The notes under the pieces were generated by a model that was not told the origin of the DNA, searched no databases, and saw only the letters and a list, made by a program, of their open reading frames with translations. A DNA stretch of 49,641 nucleotides, from positions 1 through 49,641 of the forward strand of contig VBCK01000133.1 in NCBI GenBank assembly GCA_005882215.1. Reading direction: 5' to 3'. Positions 23,788 to 33,600 of this stretch are shown here, in pieces. A program made the position numbers and the translations under genes. Position 1 is the first letter of the stretch. Every line of letters begins with the position of its first letter. This DNA is from Betaproteobacteria bacterium (GTDB lineage Bacteria > Pseudomonadota > Gammaproteobacteria > Burkholderiales > Burkholderiaceae_F).

Positions 23788-26700
23788 GTGCCCTGCTCTT
23801 TGCGGTTCACTCGCCTACTGGTGGCGGTGATTGTCGCGGCCGTCCATGCGATGGCCACCGCAGAAGGGCCCGACCAGACCCTGATGCGGTTTCCGACGCT
23901 GCACGGGAACACGATCGTGTTCGCCGCCCACGACAACTTGTGGGCTGTCGCACGAAGTGGAGGAACGGCGGCACGGCTGACATCGGATCCCGGCCGCGAC
24001 CTGATGCCCCGCTTTTCACCGGACGGACGCTGGATTGCATTCACGGCCGACTACGAGGGCAATCGCGACGTATACGTGATTCCGGCCGGGGGAGGTGCGG
24101 CGCGGCGGCTCACTTTCACCTCCGACGTGGTGGACGATGCCCCGATGCGCTGGGGCCCGAGCAACATGGTCGTCACATGGACCCCGGACTCCAAGTACAT
24201 CGTGTTCCTGTCGCGGCGCGACGCGTGGAACGCCGCGTGGCCAAGGCTGTTCACCGTGTCGGTCGACGGCGGATTGGCGCGGGCGTTACCGCTGGACCGC
24301 GGCGGATTCCTCAGCTACAGCCCGGACGGCCAGAAGATCGCGTTCAACCGCATCTTTCGCAATTTCCGCACCTGGAAACGTTACGAAGGAGGGCTGGCGC
24401 AGGACATCGACATCTACGACTTCTCCGCGCACAAGCTCACACATGTGACCGACTGGCCGGGTAGCGAGACCTGCCCGATGTGGTATCGGCAGACCATCTA
24501 TTTCCTGGCTGACCACGACTCCAATCGCCGCGGGAACATCTGGGCCTTCGACACCGTGAGCGGCAAATTCCGCCAAATCACTCATTTCTCGGACTACGAC
24601 ATCGACTTTCCCAGCCTCGGTTCGGCCGACGCGGATGACGCGGGCATCGTGTTCCAGAAGGGCGGCAAGCTCTACGTGCTGGACCTGCCGTCCGAGCAGC
24701 TGCACGAATTGCAGGTGACGGTCCCGGACGACGGAACGCGCACGGGGGTGCACTGGGTGGACGCCGGCCCGCTCATTCGGGATAAGGACATGGCGCAGCA
24801 AACGGACTTCGACCTGGCGCCGAGCGGAAAACGTGCGGTGTTCTCGGCGCGTGGGGACTTGTTCACGATCCCGGCCGAATACGGCAATACGCGCAACCTG
24901 ACCCAAAGTCCGGGCGCGGATGAGGACCATCCGAGCTGGTCGCCGGATGGCAGGACGATCGCGTACACGACCGATGCGACGGGAGAGCAACAGCTTGCGG
25001 TGCGCCCGGCCGAAGGCGGACCGGAGAAGGTTCTCACCCATTTCGCGACAGGGTACTTTTACACGCCGCGCTGGTCGCCCGGGGGCGACCGCCTTGCGTT
25101 TTCCGACAACGAGAATCGTCTGTGGATCGTCGCGGCCGAGGCAGGCGAGCCAAGGGAAGTTGCCCACGATCTGTACAACGAGATCCACGACTATTCGTGG
25201 TCCCCCGATGGAAAATGGCTCGCGTACAGCGTAACGGCGTCCAATCAGCAGCACGGGATCTGGCTCTACGACGTGGACGGGCGCAAGGCGACCCGCGTCA
25301 GCGAATTGCTCGCCAACGACTTCGCCCCGGTATTCGATCCGAACGGAAAGTATCTGTACTTCCTGTCGACGCGTCACGAGAACCCGACTTTCAGCCAGTC
25401 CGAATTCAATGTCGCGACATTGAAGATGACCGGCATCTACGTGGCGACACTGGCGCGGGGCGCCGCCTCACCGTTTGCGCCCCGGTCCGACGAGGGAGCC
25501 GCCGAGTCGACCGACAAGGACGCGGCGAGCAAGACCGCAGGTGACGGCAAAGAGCGCGGCCAGGGCGGCGACGCGCGTTGGAAGCCCGGCGCGAGCAAAC
25601 CGTTGAAGATCGACCTGGACGGGCTGATGCAGCGGGTCGACCGAATGCCTGTGATCGCCGCCAACATCACCCAGATCGATGCCCGTGACGATCGGGTGTT
25701 CTACCTGACCGTTCCGAGCGACTTGATCGAAGGCCCTTTGCCGGGCGAAAAATCGGCGCTGCACGTGTTCGACATGAAAAAGCGCAGGGACGCTACGGTG
25801 GTCGAGGGTCTGAGCGGCTACGCGATCTCGGCCGATGGCGCCAAGGTCCTGTACAAGCTCGAGAAGAAGTACATCGTCGCCGATGCCAAAGCTGCCGGCG
25901 CGGGACCGGGCGGCGCGGGCGATGACGGGCCCAAAACCCTGGACCTGTCCCGTCTGCGCGTTCGCGTCGACCCTCGGCAGGAATGGCGCGAGATGTTCGC
26001 CAATGCGTGGCGGATCGAGCGCGATTTTTTCTTCAGCACGAAGATGAACGGCGTCGACTGGGCCGCGGTGCGCGCGCAGTACGAGAAGCTGCTGCCGCTG
26101 CTCGGGTCGCGCACGGATCTGAACTACCTGCTCGGGGAGGTGATCAGCGAATTGAGCAATTCGCACACCTACGTGGGAGGAGGAGACGATTTGCCGGCCG
26201 AACGCAGGGTGCCGACGGCCTTTATCGGCGCCGACTTCGCGCTGGACAGTGCGTCGGGCCGTTATCGACTGGCGAAGATCTACCGCGGCGACAACACCCG
26301 CGAGTATTACCGTTCGCCATTGAACGTACCGGGACTCGAAGTGCGCGAAGGCGACTACCTGCTGGCGGTTGATGAGGTCGAGTTAAAAGCGCCGATCGAT
26401 CCCTACAGCCTTCTGGTCGGCAAACAGGATGGCACCGTGAAGCTGACCGTGTCGGCTGCGCCCGACGGCAAGCGCCGCGACCTGGTCGTGCAGCCGGTGA
26501 AGAACGAGTTGCCCTTGCGGCAGAAGGAGTGGATCGAACACAACCGGGCCCTGGTGGATCGGCTTTCCGGCGGGCGGATCGGCTACGTGTATCTGTCCGA
26601 CATGTATGCGGTCGGCATGGATCAGTTCGTCCGTCAGTTCTACCCGCAGCTCGACAAGCAGGCGCTGATCGTCGATGAGCGCTGGAACGGGGGCGGCTTC

Positions 26701-27210
26701 ATCGATCAGATCGTACTGGAACGGCTGCGCCGGGTGCTGGTCGGAATGGACACGAATCGCAATCGAACCTCGACGACGATTCCGCAGCAGATACTGAACG
26801 GCCCGAAGGTTTGCCTGTTGAACCATTACTCGGGCTCGGACGGCGACCTGTTTCCGTTCTACTTTCGCAAGTACGGACTGGGTCCGTTGATCGGAACCCG
26901 CACCTGGGGCGGCATACGCGGCATTCGCGGTGACTGGGGCCTGCTCGACGGCGGATACATCACGGTGCCCGAGGACGCCATCTACGACCTCGATTCGCAG
27001 TGGGCGATCGAAAACCACGGCGTCGATCCCGACATCGTCGTCGATGATTCACCGTCCGACTGGGAATCGGGCCACGACGTGCAGCTGGAGGCCGGAGTCA
27101 ATTACCTGTTGGAGGCGTTGAAGAAGGCGGCGCCGGTGTTGCCGCCGCCGCCTCCGCTGTTGCCGGCCTACCCGCCCGGCGTGCCAAGCCCCTTGCCGCC
27201 GTCCAACTGA
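23788..27210 (+). CDS. Exported tricorn-type S41 protease
   Basis: A 1140-aa protein. The GTG at 23788 follows GGGAGG by six bases and opens a signal peptide (VPCSLRFTRLLVAVIVAAVH, ending AMATA-EG). Beta-propeller repeats of the TolB/tricorn type come first (FSPDGRWIAF, YSPDGQKIAF, WSPDGRTIAYTTD, WSPGGDRLAFSD, WSPDGKWLAYSV), then a charged Gly-rich linker (about 570-610), a helical core, a PDZ-like segment and the S41 catalytic part. Tricorn residues are conserved: His in SNSHTYVGGG, Ser in HYSGSDGDLFPFYF, Glu in WAIENHGVDPDI. It ends in a Pro-rich tail. Its role is peptide degradation; unlike archaeal tricorn it should act outside the cytoplasm. Its 3' end overlaps the convergent transglutaminase gene by 43 bases. 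Confidence 0.92.
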   Translation: MPCSLRFTRLLVAVIVAAVHAMATAEGPDQTLMRFPTLHGNTIVFAAHDNLWAVARSGGTAARLTSDPGRDLMPRFSPDGRWIAFTADYEGNRDVYVIPAGGGAARRLTFTSDVVDDAPMRWGPSNMVVTWTPDSKYIVFLSRRDAWNAAWPRLFTVSVDGGLARALPLDRGGFLSYSPDGQKIAFNRIFRNFRTWKRYEGGLAQDIDIYDFSAHKLTHVTDWPGSETCPMWYRQTIYFLADHDSNRRGNIWAFDTVSGKFRQITHFSDYDIDFPSLGSADADDAGIVFQKGGKLYVLDLPSEQLHELQVTVPDDGTRTGVHWVDAGPLIRDKDMAQQTDFDLAPSGKRAVFSARGDLFTIPAEYGNTRNLTQSPGADEDHPSWSPDGRTIAYTTDATGEQQLAVRPAEGGPEKVLTHFATGYFYTPRWSPGGDRLAFSDNENRLWIVAAEAGEPREVAHDLYNEIHDYSWSPDGKWLAYSVTASNQQHGIWLYDVDGRKATRVSELLANDFAPVFDPNGKYLYFLSTRHENPTFSQSEFNVATLKMTGIYVATLARGAASPFAPRSDEGAAESTDKDAASKTAGDGKERGQGGDARWKPGASKPLKIDLDGLMQRVDRMPVIAANITQIDARDDRVFYLTVPSDLIEGPLPGEKSALHVFDMKKRRDATVVEGLSGYAISADGAKVLYKLEKKYIVADAKAAGAGPGGAGDDGPKTLDLSRLRVRVDPRQEWREMFANAWRIERDFFFSTKMNGVDWAAVRAQYEKLLPLLGSRTDLNYLLGEVISELSNSHTYVGGGDDLPAERRVPTAFIGADFALDSASGRYRLAKIYRGDNTREYYRSPLNVPGLEVREGDYLLAVDEVELKAPIDPYSLLVGKQDGTVKLTVSAAPDGKRRDLVVQPVKNELPLRQKEWIEHNRALVDRLSGGRIGYVYLSDMYAVGMDQFVRQFYPQLDKQALIVDERWNGGGFIDQIVLERLRRVLVGMDTNRNRTSTTIPQQILNGPKVCLLNHYSGSDGDLFPFYFRKYGLGPLIGTRTWGGIRGIRGDWGLLDGGYITVPEDAIYDLDSQWAIENHGVDPDIVVDDSPSDWESGHDVQLEAGVNYLLEALKKAAPVLPPPPPLLPAYPPGVPSPLPPSN

Positions 27211-28103
27211 TCGGGGTCGGGGTCCCGTGTGACCCGCACCGCCACGGCGAGCTCGTGCTCGCCGCCGCCACGGATCACGCCCCGCAGCGGAGCCACGTCG
27301 CCATAGTCGCGCCCGAGCGCAAGCGTCACATGGCGCCGCTGCGGGATCACGTCGTTGGTCGCGTCCAGGTCGACCCAGCCCAGCACCGGACAGTGGACCG
27401 AAATCCAGGCATGCGAGGCATCCGCGCCGATCGGACGGTGCGGCTGTGGCGCGCCGGCGGTGAGCAGATAGCCGCTGACGTAGCGAGCCGACAGGCCGAT
27501 CGAGCGCAGGCAACCGATCATCACGTGCGAAAAATCCTGACAGACGCCGGTGCGCGCACGGAACGCCTGCAAGACGGGCGTCGAAATCTCGGTGCTGGCC
27601 GGGCGATACCGGAAGTCAGCGTGAACCCGGTGCATCAACTCGATGGCCGACTCCAGCAGCGGCCGGCCCGCAGCGAAGCTCGCGAGTGCGTACTGCGCGA
27701 GCTCCCGCTCGCGTGGAACGTACGGCGAGGCGAACGCGAACTCGGACGCCGGCACGTACGGCCCGGCGGCCCGGAACTGAAGCGAATCGCGCACCATCCG
27801 CCAGTCGGGGCTTGCTGCCGGATCCAGGTCCGGGTTGCGATCGCGCACGCGCAAGCGGCTGCTGGCCTCGACCCGCAGACGCTCGTGCGGAGAGAAGATC
27901 GAAAAGTACGAGCGGGTATTGCCAAACGAGTCGGTGCCGTTCGTGTAGTCGTTGGGTGCCGGATCGATCCGCAGCTCGCACTTTTCCACGCTCTGGTAGA
28001 CCTCGCTGCGCGGAGTCAGGTGGGCCACGTGATGGCCGAGCTCCACCCGGGCGGAGTAGCGATACTCGGTGACGTGCGAAACCGACAACAGGGCGTCGCT
28101 CAT
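27168..28103 (-). CDS. Transglutaminase-like protein of the Anbu/alpha-E cluster
   Basis: A 311-aa protein (ATG at 28103). It has an N-terminal beta domain of the transglutaminase-N type (VSHVTEYRYSARVELGHHVA) and a C-terminal transglutaminase core with triad C188 (ARTGVCQDFSHVMIGCLRS), H231 (DASHAWISV) and D247 (WVDLDATND). Family members cleave or form amide bonds at glutamine or peptide linkages. It is the last gene of the leftward six-gene cluster, starting 7 bases after the stop of the ATP-grasp/alpha-E fusion. Its stop lies within the end of the convergent tricorn-like gene. The C-terminal tail after the core is Gly/Asp-rich (PDPDQLDGGKGLGTPGG). Confidence 0.92.
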   Translation of the reverse strand: MSDALLSVSHVTEYRYSARVELGHHVAHLTPRSEVYQSVEKCELRIDPAPNDYTNGTDSFGNTRSYFSIFSPHERLRVEASSRLRVRDRNPDLDPAASPDWRMVRDSLQFRAAGPYVPASEFAFASPYVPRERELAQYALASFAAGRPLLESAIELMHRVHADFRYRPASTEISTPVLQAFRARTGVCQDFSHVMIGCLRSIGLSARYVSGYLLTAGAPQPHRPIGADASHAWISVHCPVLGWVDLDATNDVIPQRRHVTLALGRDYGDVAPLRGVIRGGGEHELAVAVRVTRDPDPDQLDGGKGLGTPGG

Positions 28104-28110
28104 CGCCCGG

Positions 28111-30651
28111 CTATGCGAGCATCGAGCGAAGCGGGGCATCGGCATGCGCGAAATAGTGCAGGTCGATCCAGTCGGACAAGTCGAACGCCCACCCTCGCAA
28201 CTGGGTCGCCAGAGCGACCAGTCGGATCCAGCGCGCATCGTGGTCGCGCACCCGCAATTGCGCCAGCGACACGCCCAGTTTTCCATCGAGCAGGCCCTCG
28301 CCGGCGGGCGCCGGTCGCGCCCCGGCCGATTCGACCAGCGCCGCGACCTCACGCGCCAGCAGTTGAACGGTGCAGGCGGCCGAGCGGGGATTCGAGCTGT
28401 CCAGCACGAGCAGGTCGATCAGTGCGTCGATTTCCTGCCGGCCAGGGTAGCGGGATCGGTAGGTGATCGTGCTGTCAAACAGGGCGAGCGCCAGGTCGAA
28501 GCCGGCTTCCAGGCTGATCGCGTCCGTCTCGAACAGCGCAAGCAGCGTCGAGCTGATCGCGGTCAGCCGCTCGATCTGTCGCCCGATCGTCAGCAGGCGC
28601 CAGCCGTCGTCGCGCGTCATGCCGTCGGCCTGCACGCCGGTGATTGCCCGGATTCCAATGCTGACCGCCTCCAGCGCAGGCAGCGCATCCTCGGCAGTGC
28701 GTGTCGGGTCGCCGTGCGGCAGCGAAGCGGCGAAATCGCGCGCGGTGCGGTCGATCAGCTGCCAGTTCTGCAATGCCAACCGGTCGCGCAGCTCCGCCGC
28801 GGTGCGAACCAGCGCGGCCAGGTCGAATGCGACGCTCGTTGCACCGCTGCGATCGGTCAGGGCCGCCAGAACCGTGCGCTCGAACACGCGCGCCCCGCTG
28901 GCCGGCGGGGGCACGCGCTCCGGCACCAGGCCCAGCGCAGCGCACAGTCGTCCGACGGCGTGAAGCACCGGGGCCATCAGCGGCTCGTCCCCGTGCAAGG
29001 CGGCCAGCACGTTCTGGACGGCGCGAACCGCGTTATCGGTTCGCTCGGTGTAGCGCCCCATCCAGAACAGGTGCTCGGCAGCCCGGCTGGTAACGATGCG
29101 GCGCCTGGCCACCTCGTCGTACCGGGGCCGGCGATCGAGCAGCGTGTCGGTGTCGACCTCGCCGCCGGTGATCACCCACGTGTCCGCGCTGCTGCCGCCG
29201 AGCTGCATCGACACGTCCTTCTGCCGCTCGCCGATGCGTGTCAGCCCGCCCGGCAGTGCGTGCCACCCGCCGTCGGCGTCGGCGATCGCGTAGGTCCGGA
29301 TCACCGCAACGCGCGGAGCCAAGGTGTTCATGCGCCAAGTTGGAGTCTGCGAGAAGGGCAGGTAGGACTGCACCGTGTAGAGCTCCGGATCCGCATCGAT
29401 CCGTTCGCGGATCTGGGCCAGGTTGACCGGCAGGCCCTCGGCGTCCGCAGCCGGCGAGGGGACCGCCCCCGGATAGCTGGCGCGTATCAGCGCGCGCTCC
29501 AGGTTGGCCAGCGCATCCCGTCGGGCCGCCGCTTCGCCGCACCACCACGTGTTGCGCGCCGGCAGCATCAGGTCGGTTCCCAGCAGGTGGCGCGCGATGG
29601 CCGGAAGAAACCCGTGCACCGCATGCGATTCCAGGAACGCGGACCCGATCGCGTTGGACACCAGCACCTGACCGGCCCGCACCGCCTGCAGCAGCCCCGG
29701 CACGCCCAGCGCGGAGTCGGGCCGAAGCTCCAGCGGATCGCACCACGCGTCGTCCAGCCGGCGCAGCACGCCGTGCACGCGCTGCAGTCCGTGCAGCGTA
29801 CGCAGATACAAGCGCTTGTTGCGCACCGTCAGGTCGTTGCCCTCGACCAGCGGAATTCCCAGGTAGCGAGCCAGATAGGCCTGCTCGAAGTAGGTCTCGT
29901 TGTAGGGGCCCGGAGTCAGCAGCACGATGCGCGGCGTCTCGTCCGGCTCGCGAGGCGCCAGCCGGTTCAGTGTCTCGAGCAGGCGCCGGAAGCCCGATGC
30001 CAGCCGCTGCACGTGCATCGCTCGGAAGCTGTCGGCGAACAGTCGCGACATCAGGATCCGGTTCTGCAGCGCATACCCGAGGCCGGATGGCGCCTGCGTG
30101 CGCTGCCCGACCACCCACCAGCGCCCGTCCGGACCGCGTGCCAGGTCGAATCCGACGATATGCAGGAACCGGCCCCCGACCGGCACGGTCCCCCGAAGCG
30201 ATCGCAGGTAGCCCGGATTGCCGAACACCAGCGCCGGCGGAAGCAGGCTCTCCCGCAGCAGGCGCTGCTCCCCGTACACGTCGTCGAGGATGGCCGACAA
30301 CAGACCCGCGCGTTGCACGATCCCGGGCTCGATCTGTTCCCAATCTTCGCGCGAGACTATGAACGGCAGCAGGTCCAGCGACCATCGGTGCGAGGGGTCG
30401 TGCTGGTCGCTGTATACGTTGTAGGTGATGCCGTCCTCGCGCACCTGGCGGGCCAGCAGCGCGGCGCGGCGGTCGAACTCGGCGATGCCCGCCGGCCCCA
30501 CGTTCTGGAAAAACTCCTGCCAGATCGGCCGTAGCGCGCCTTGTGGATCGCGCAGCTCATCGAAATGACCGGCCGCCGCCGGCGCAGCCAGACGCGCCGC
30601 CGCCAGTATCGGATCGGCCAGGTTTTCCAGTTGCAGGTCAGCCCGGGTCAC
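28111..30651 (-). CDS. Circularly permuted ATP-grasp/alpha-E fusion, degenerate ATP site
   Basis: An 846-aa fusion of a COG2308-type ATP-grasp (about 1-500) with an alpha-E domain (about 520-846; RAAEHLFWMGRYTERTDNAV). The GTG start overlaps the stop of the upstream gene (GTGA). ATP-grasp landmarks such as LTPGPYNETYFEQAYLARYL, RPDSALGVPGLL and VSNAIGS are present. Compared with the separate ATP-grasp at 37505-36090, the LVVKEVHNAGGYGMLIG segment is replaced by RALIRASYPGAVPS, removing the conserved Lys and Gly-rich loop. IDLRPFVL has become AVIRTYAI, and NSSQGGGTKDTWVL has become SMQLGGSSADTWVI. It may be inactive, regulatory or of altered specificity (inference). Confidence 0.92.
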   Translation of the reverse strand: MTRADLQLENLADPILAAARLAAPAAAGHFDELRDPQGALRPIWQEFFQNVGPAGIAEFDRRAALLARQVREDGITYNVYSDQHDPSHRWSLDLLPFIVSREDWEQIEPGIVQRAGLLSAILDDVYGEQRLLRESLLPPALVFGNPGYLRSLRGTVPVGGRFLHIVGFDLARGPDGRWWVVGQRTQAPSGLGYALQNRILMSRLFADSFRAMHVQRLASGFRRLLETLNRLAPREPDETPRIVLLTPGPYNETYFEQAYLARYLGIPLVEGNDLTVRNKRLYLRTLHGLQRVHGVLRRLDDAWCDPLELRPDSALGVPGLLQAVRAGQVLVSNAIGSAFLESHAVHGFLPAIARHLLGTDLMLPARNTWWCGEAAARRDALANLERALIRASYPGAVPSPAADAEGLPVNLAQIRERIDADPELYTVQSYLPFSQTPTWRMNTLAPRVAVIRTYAIADADGGWHALPGGLTRIGERQKDVSMQLGGSSADTWVITGGEVDTDTLLDRRPRYDEVARRRIVTSRAAEHLFWMGRYTERTDNAVRAVQNVLAALHGDEPLMAPVLHAVGRLCAALGLVPERVPPPASGARVFERTVLAALTDRSGATSVAFDLAALVRTAAELRDRLALQNWQLIDRTARDFAASLPHGDPTRTAEDALPALEAVSIGIRAITGVQADGMTRDDGWRLLTIGRQIERLTAISSTLLALFETDAISLEAGFDLALALFDSTITYRSRYPGRQEIDALIDLLVLDSSNPRSAACTVQLLAREVAALVESAGARPAPAGEGLLDGKLGVSLAQLRVRDHDARWIRLVALATQLRGWAFDLSDWIDLHYFAHADAPLRSMLA

Positions 30652-33600
30652 GAAGTCCTCAGCGAGGAATCAGGGCGGCGCAGATCCAGCGTGAACGGAT
30701 ACTCGAGGCTGCGCCGCTCGACCTCCACGTTCAGATCGCCCGGCGTGTGCGCGGTGCGCTCGAAGCGGGTCAGCCGCCGGCTCTCTGCTTCGTAGGCGTT
30801 CACCGGAAAAGTGTCGTAGTGTCGACCGCCGGGATGGGCCACATGGTAGCGGCAACCGCCCAGCGAGCGCTGCATCCAGGTATCGACAATATCGAACGTC
30901 AGGGGCGCGTGAACTCCGATCGTCGGATGCAGGCAGGCCGGCGGCTGCCAGGCACGGTAGCGGATCGCTGCGACGAATTCGCCCACGCGCCCGGTCGGTT
31001 GTAGCGGCGCCGGCCGCCCGTTCACGGTGATCGCATGGCGGTTGTCGTTCAGACCGCTGATGTGCAGCTCGACTCGTTCCACGGAGGAGTCGACATAGCG
31101 GGCGGTCGCACCGCCCGCGGGCTCCTCGCCCAGCACATGCCACGGTTCCAGAGCGCCGCGCAGGGTCAGATGGATGCCCCGCGCGCTGACTTCGCCGTAG
31201 CGCGGGAAGCGGAATTCGAAGTGCGGCGCAAACCAGCCCGGATCGAATTCGTACCCGGCTCGGCTCAACTCCTGCAGCACGTCCTCCAGGTCCATCCTCA
31301 CGAATGTCGGCAGCATGAAGCGGTCGTGCAAGCCGGTGCCCCAGCGTGTCAGTCGCGCCGTATACGGCTGGTTCCAGAAACGAGCGACCAGCGCCCGCAG
31401 CATCAGCTGCTGCACCAGGCTCATTCGCGCGTGCGGCGGCATTTCGAATGCCCGCATCTCCAGCAGCCCCAGGCGCCCGGTAGGTCCGTCCGGCGAGTAC
31501 AGCTTGTCGATGCAGAATTCCGCGCGATGCGTATTGCCGGTCACGTCGACCAGCAGATTACGGAACAGGCGATCGACCAGCCAGGGCGGCGCGGCGCCGC
31601 CCTGCGTGCTGCGGTGGCGCAGCTCCTCCAGCGCGATCTCCAGCTCGTACAGTTGCTCGTCGCGAGCCTCGTCGATCCGCGGCGCCTGGCTGGTCGGACC
31701 GATGAACAGCGTTGAAAAAAGGTACGACAGGGCCGGGTGGTTGTGCCAGTAGCTGACCAGGCTCGCGAGCAAGTCCGGACGCCGCAGCAGCGGGCTGTCG
31801 GCCGGTGTCGGGCCGCCCAGAACAAAGTGGTTGCCGCCCCCGGTGCCGGTGTGACGGCCGTCCAACATGAATTTCTCGGGTGAAAGGCGTGACAGGCGCG
31901 CAGCCTCGTACAGGAACTCGGCCTGGTCGACCAGCTCGTTCCAGCCGGAAGCCGGGTGGATATTCACCTCGACCACGCCCGGATCGGGTGTGATCGACAA
32001 CTGCTTCAGCCGCGGATCGCGCGGCGGCGGGTAGCCCTCCAGCACCACGCGCACGCCGAGCTCCGCCGCGGCGGCCTCCACCGCGGCCAGCAGCTCCAGA
32101 TAATCTTCGAGCCAGGCCAGCGGTGGCAAGAAGACGTACAGATGTCCGCCGCGGGGCTCCACGCACAGCGCGCTGCGGGTGATCCAGGCGGCCGACTCGA
32201 AGCGGCCGGGTTCGGGCTGGCTCTCGCTTCTGGCCGGCGCGCCGGCCGACTGCCAGCGCAGCAGCGACGCCTCGGCCAGCGCCGGGCGCGGCGCAAACGG
32301 ATCGCGCTCGAGTACCTGCGCAGCGTCCGCTTCCGACACCCAGGGCAGCGAATCCAGTGGAAGCCGGTAGCCCATTGGCGAATCCCCGGGGATCAGGTAC
32401 ATCCGCTGATCGCGCAGGAACCAGCGTCCGGTCACCCAGGTCGGTTCGCGCCGCGCCGCACCTCGATCGCGCCGGATCGGAAGCGCGTATCCGATCGACT
32501 CGGCAAGGCCCTGCGAAAAGATGCGGCGCAGGCGCGCTCGCTCCAACTCGTCGTCCAGCCGCGAATCGAAGGGGTCGACGTTGATCGGAAGGCGCCGCTC
32601 GCGCCACAGGTAATACCAGGTGTCCTCGTAGCCCGGCATCACGAACTGCGGGTCCAGCCCGAGCCGCGTCGCCAGTGCCGTGATCAAGCCGAGCGCATCG
32701 CCCTGCGCATAGCTGGACGCCTTGCGCTCGTCGCCGAACAGCGATGGGTCGTTCCAGCAGGGCTGCCCGTCGCTGCGCCAGATGACGGACAGCGCCCAGC
32801 GCGGCAGCTGTTCGCCCGGATACCACTTGCCCTGCCCGAAATGAAGGAAGCCGCCCGCGCCGAACCTGTCCCGCAGCCGATGCAACAGCTCGGTCGCATA
32901 GAGCCGCTTTTTCGGTCCGACGGCCGCCGTGTTCCATTCGTCGGCGTCGCGGTCCTCCGTAGCGACGAACGTCGGCTCTCCGCCCATCGTCAGGCGCACG
33001 TCCAGCCGGTCCAGGTCCGCATCGACCTGGTGACCCAGGTCATCGATGGCGCGCCATTGTGCCTCGGTGTAAGGCTTGGTGACGCGCGGCGATTCCAGAA
33101 TCCGCTGGATTGCCATCGAATGGTCGAAGTGGACCTCGCATTCGTCCACGCTGCCGCTGACCGGCGCGGCCGAACCCGGCTCCGGCGTGCAGGCGACCGG
33201 GATGTGGCCCTCGCTGGCCAGCAAACCGGATGTCGGGTCCAGGCCAATCCAGCCAGCGCCCGGCAAATACACTTCGCACCAGGCGTGCAGGTCCGTGAAG
33301 TCGGAGGCGGCGCCAGCAGGGCCGTCCAGGGTCTGCACGTCGGCCTTCAGCTGGATCAGATAGCCCGACACGAACCGCGCCGCCAGGCCCAGGTGTCTCA
33401 GGATCTGAACCAGCAGCCAGCCCGTGTCGCGGCACGACCCGCTGGCGTCCTCCAGCGTCTGCTCCGGCGTCTGAACGCCGGGCTCCATCCGGATCAGGTA
33501 GCGGACCTGGCGCTGCAGGCGCTGGTTCAGCTCGACCAGGAAATCGATCGTGCGCCGCGGTCGCTGGTCGATCGCCGCCAGGAAGCGGCGCAGTTGAGGT

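Noticed and set aside
28069-30534. 821-codon rightward open frame
   Set aside because: It lies antisense to the ATP-grasp/alpha-E gene, whose protein has clear family motifs. The frame is His/Gln/Arg-rich without family character, as expected for GC-rich shadow frames.
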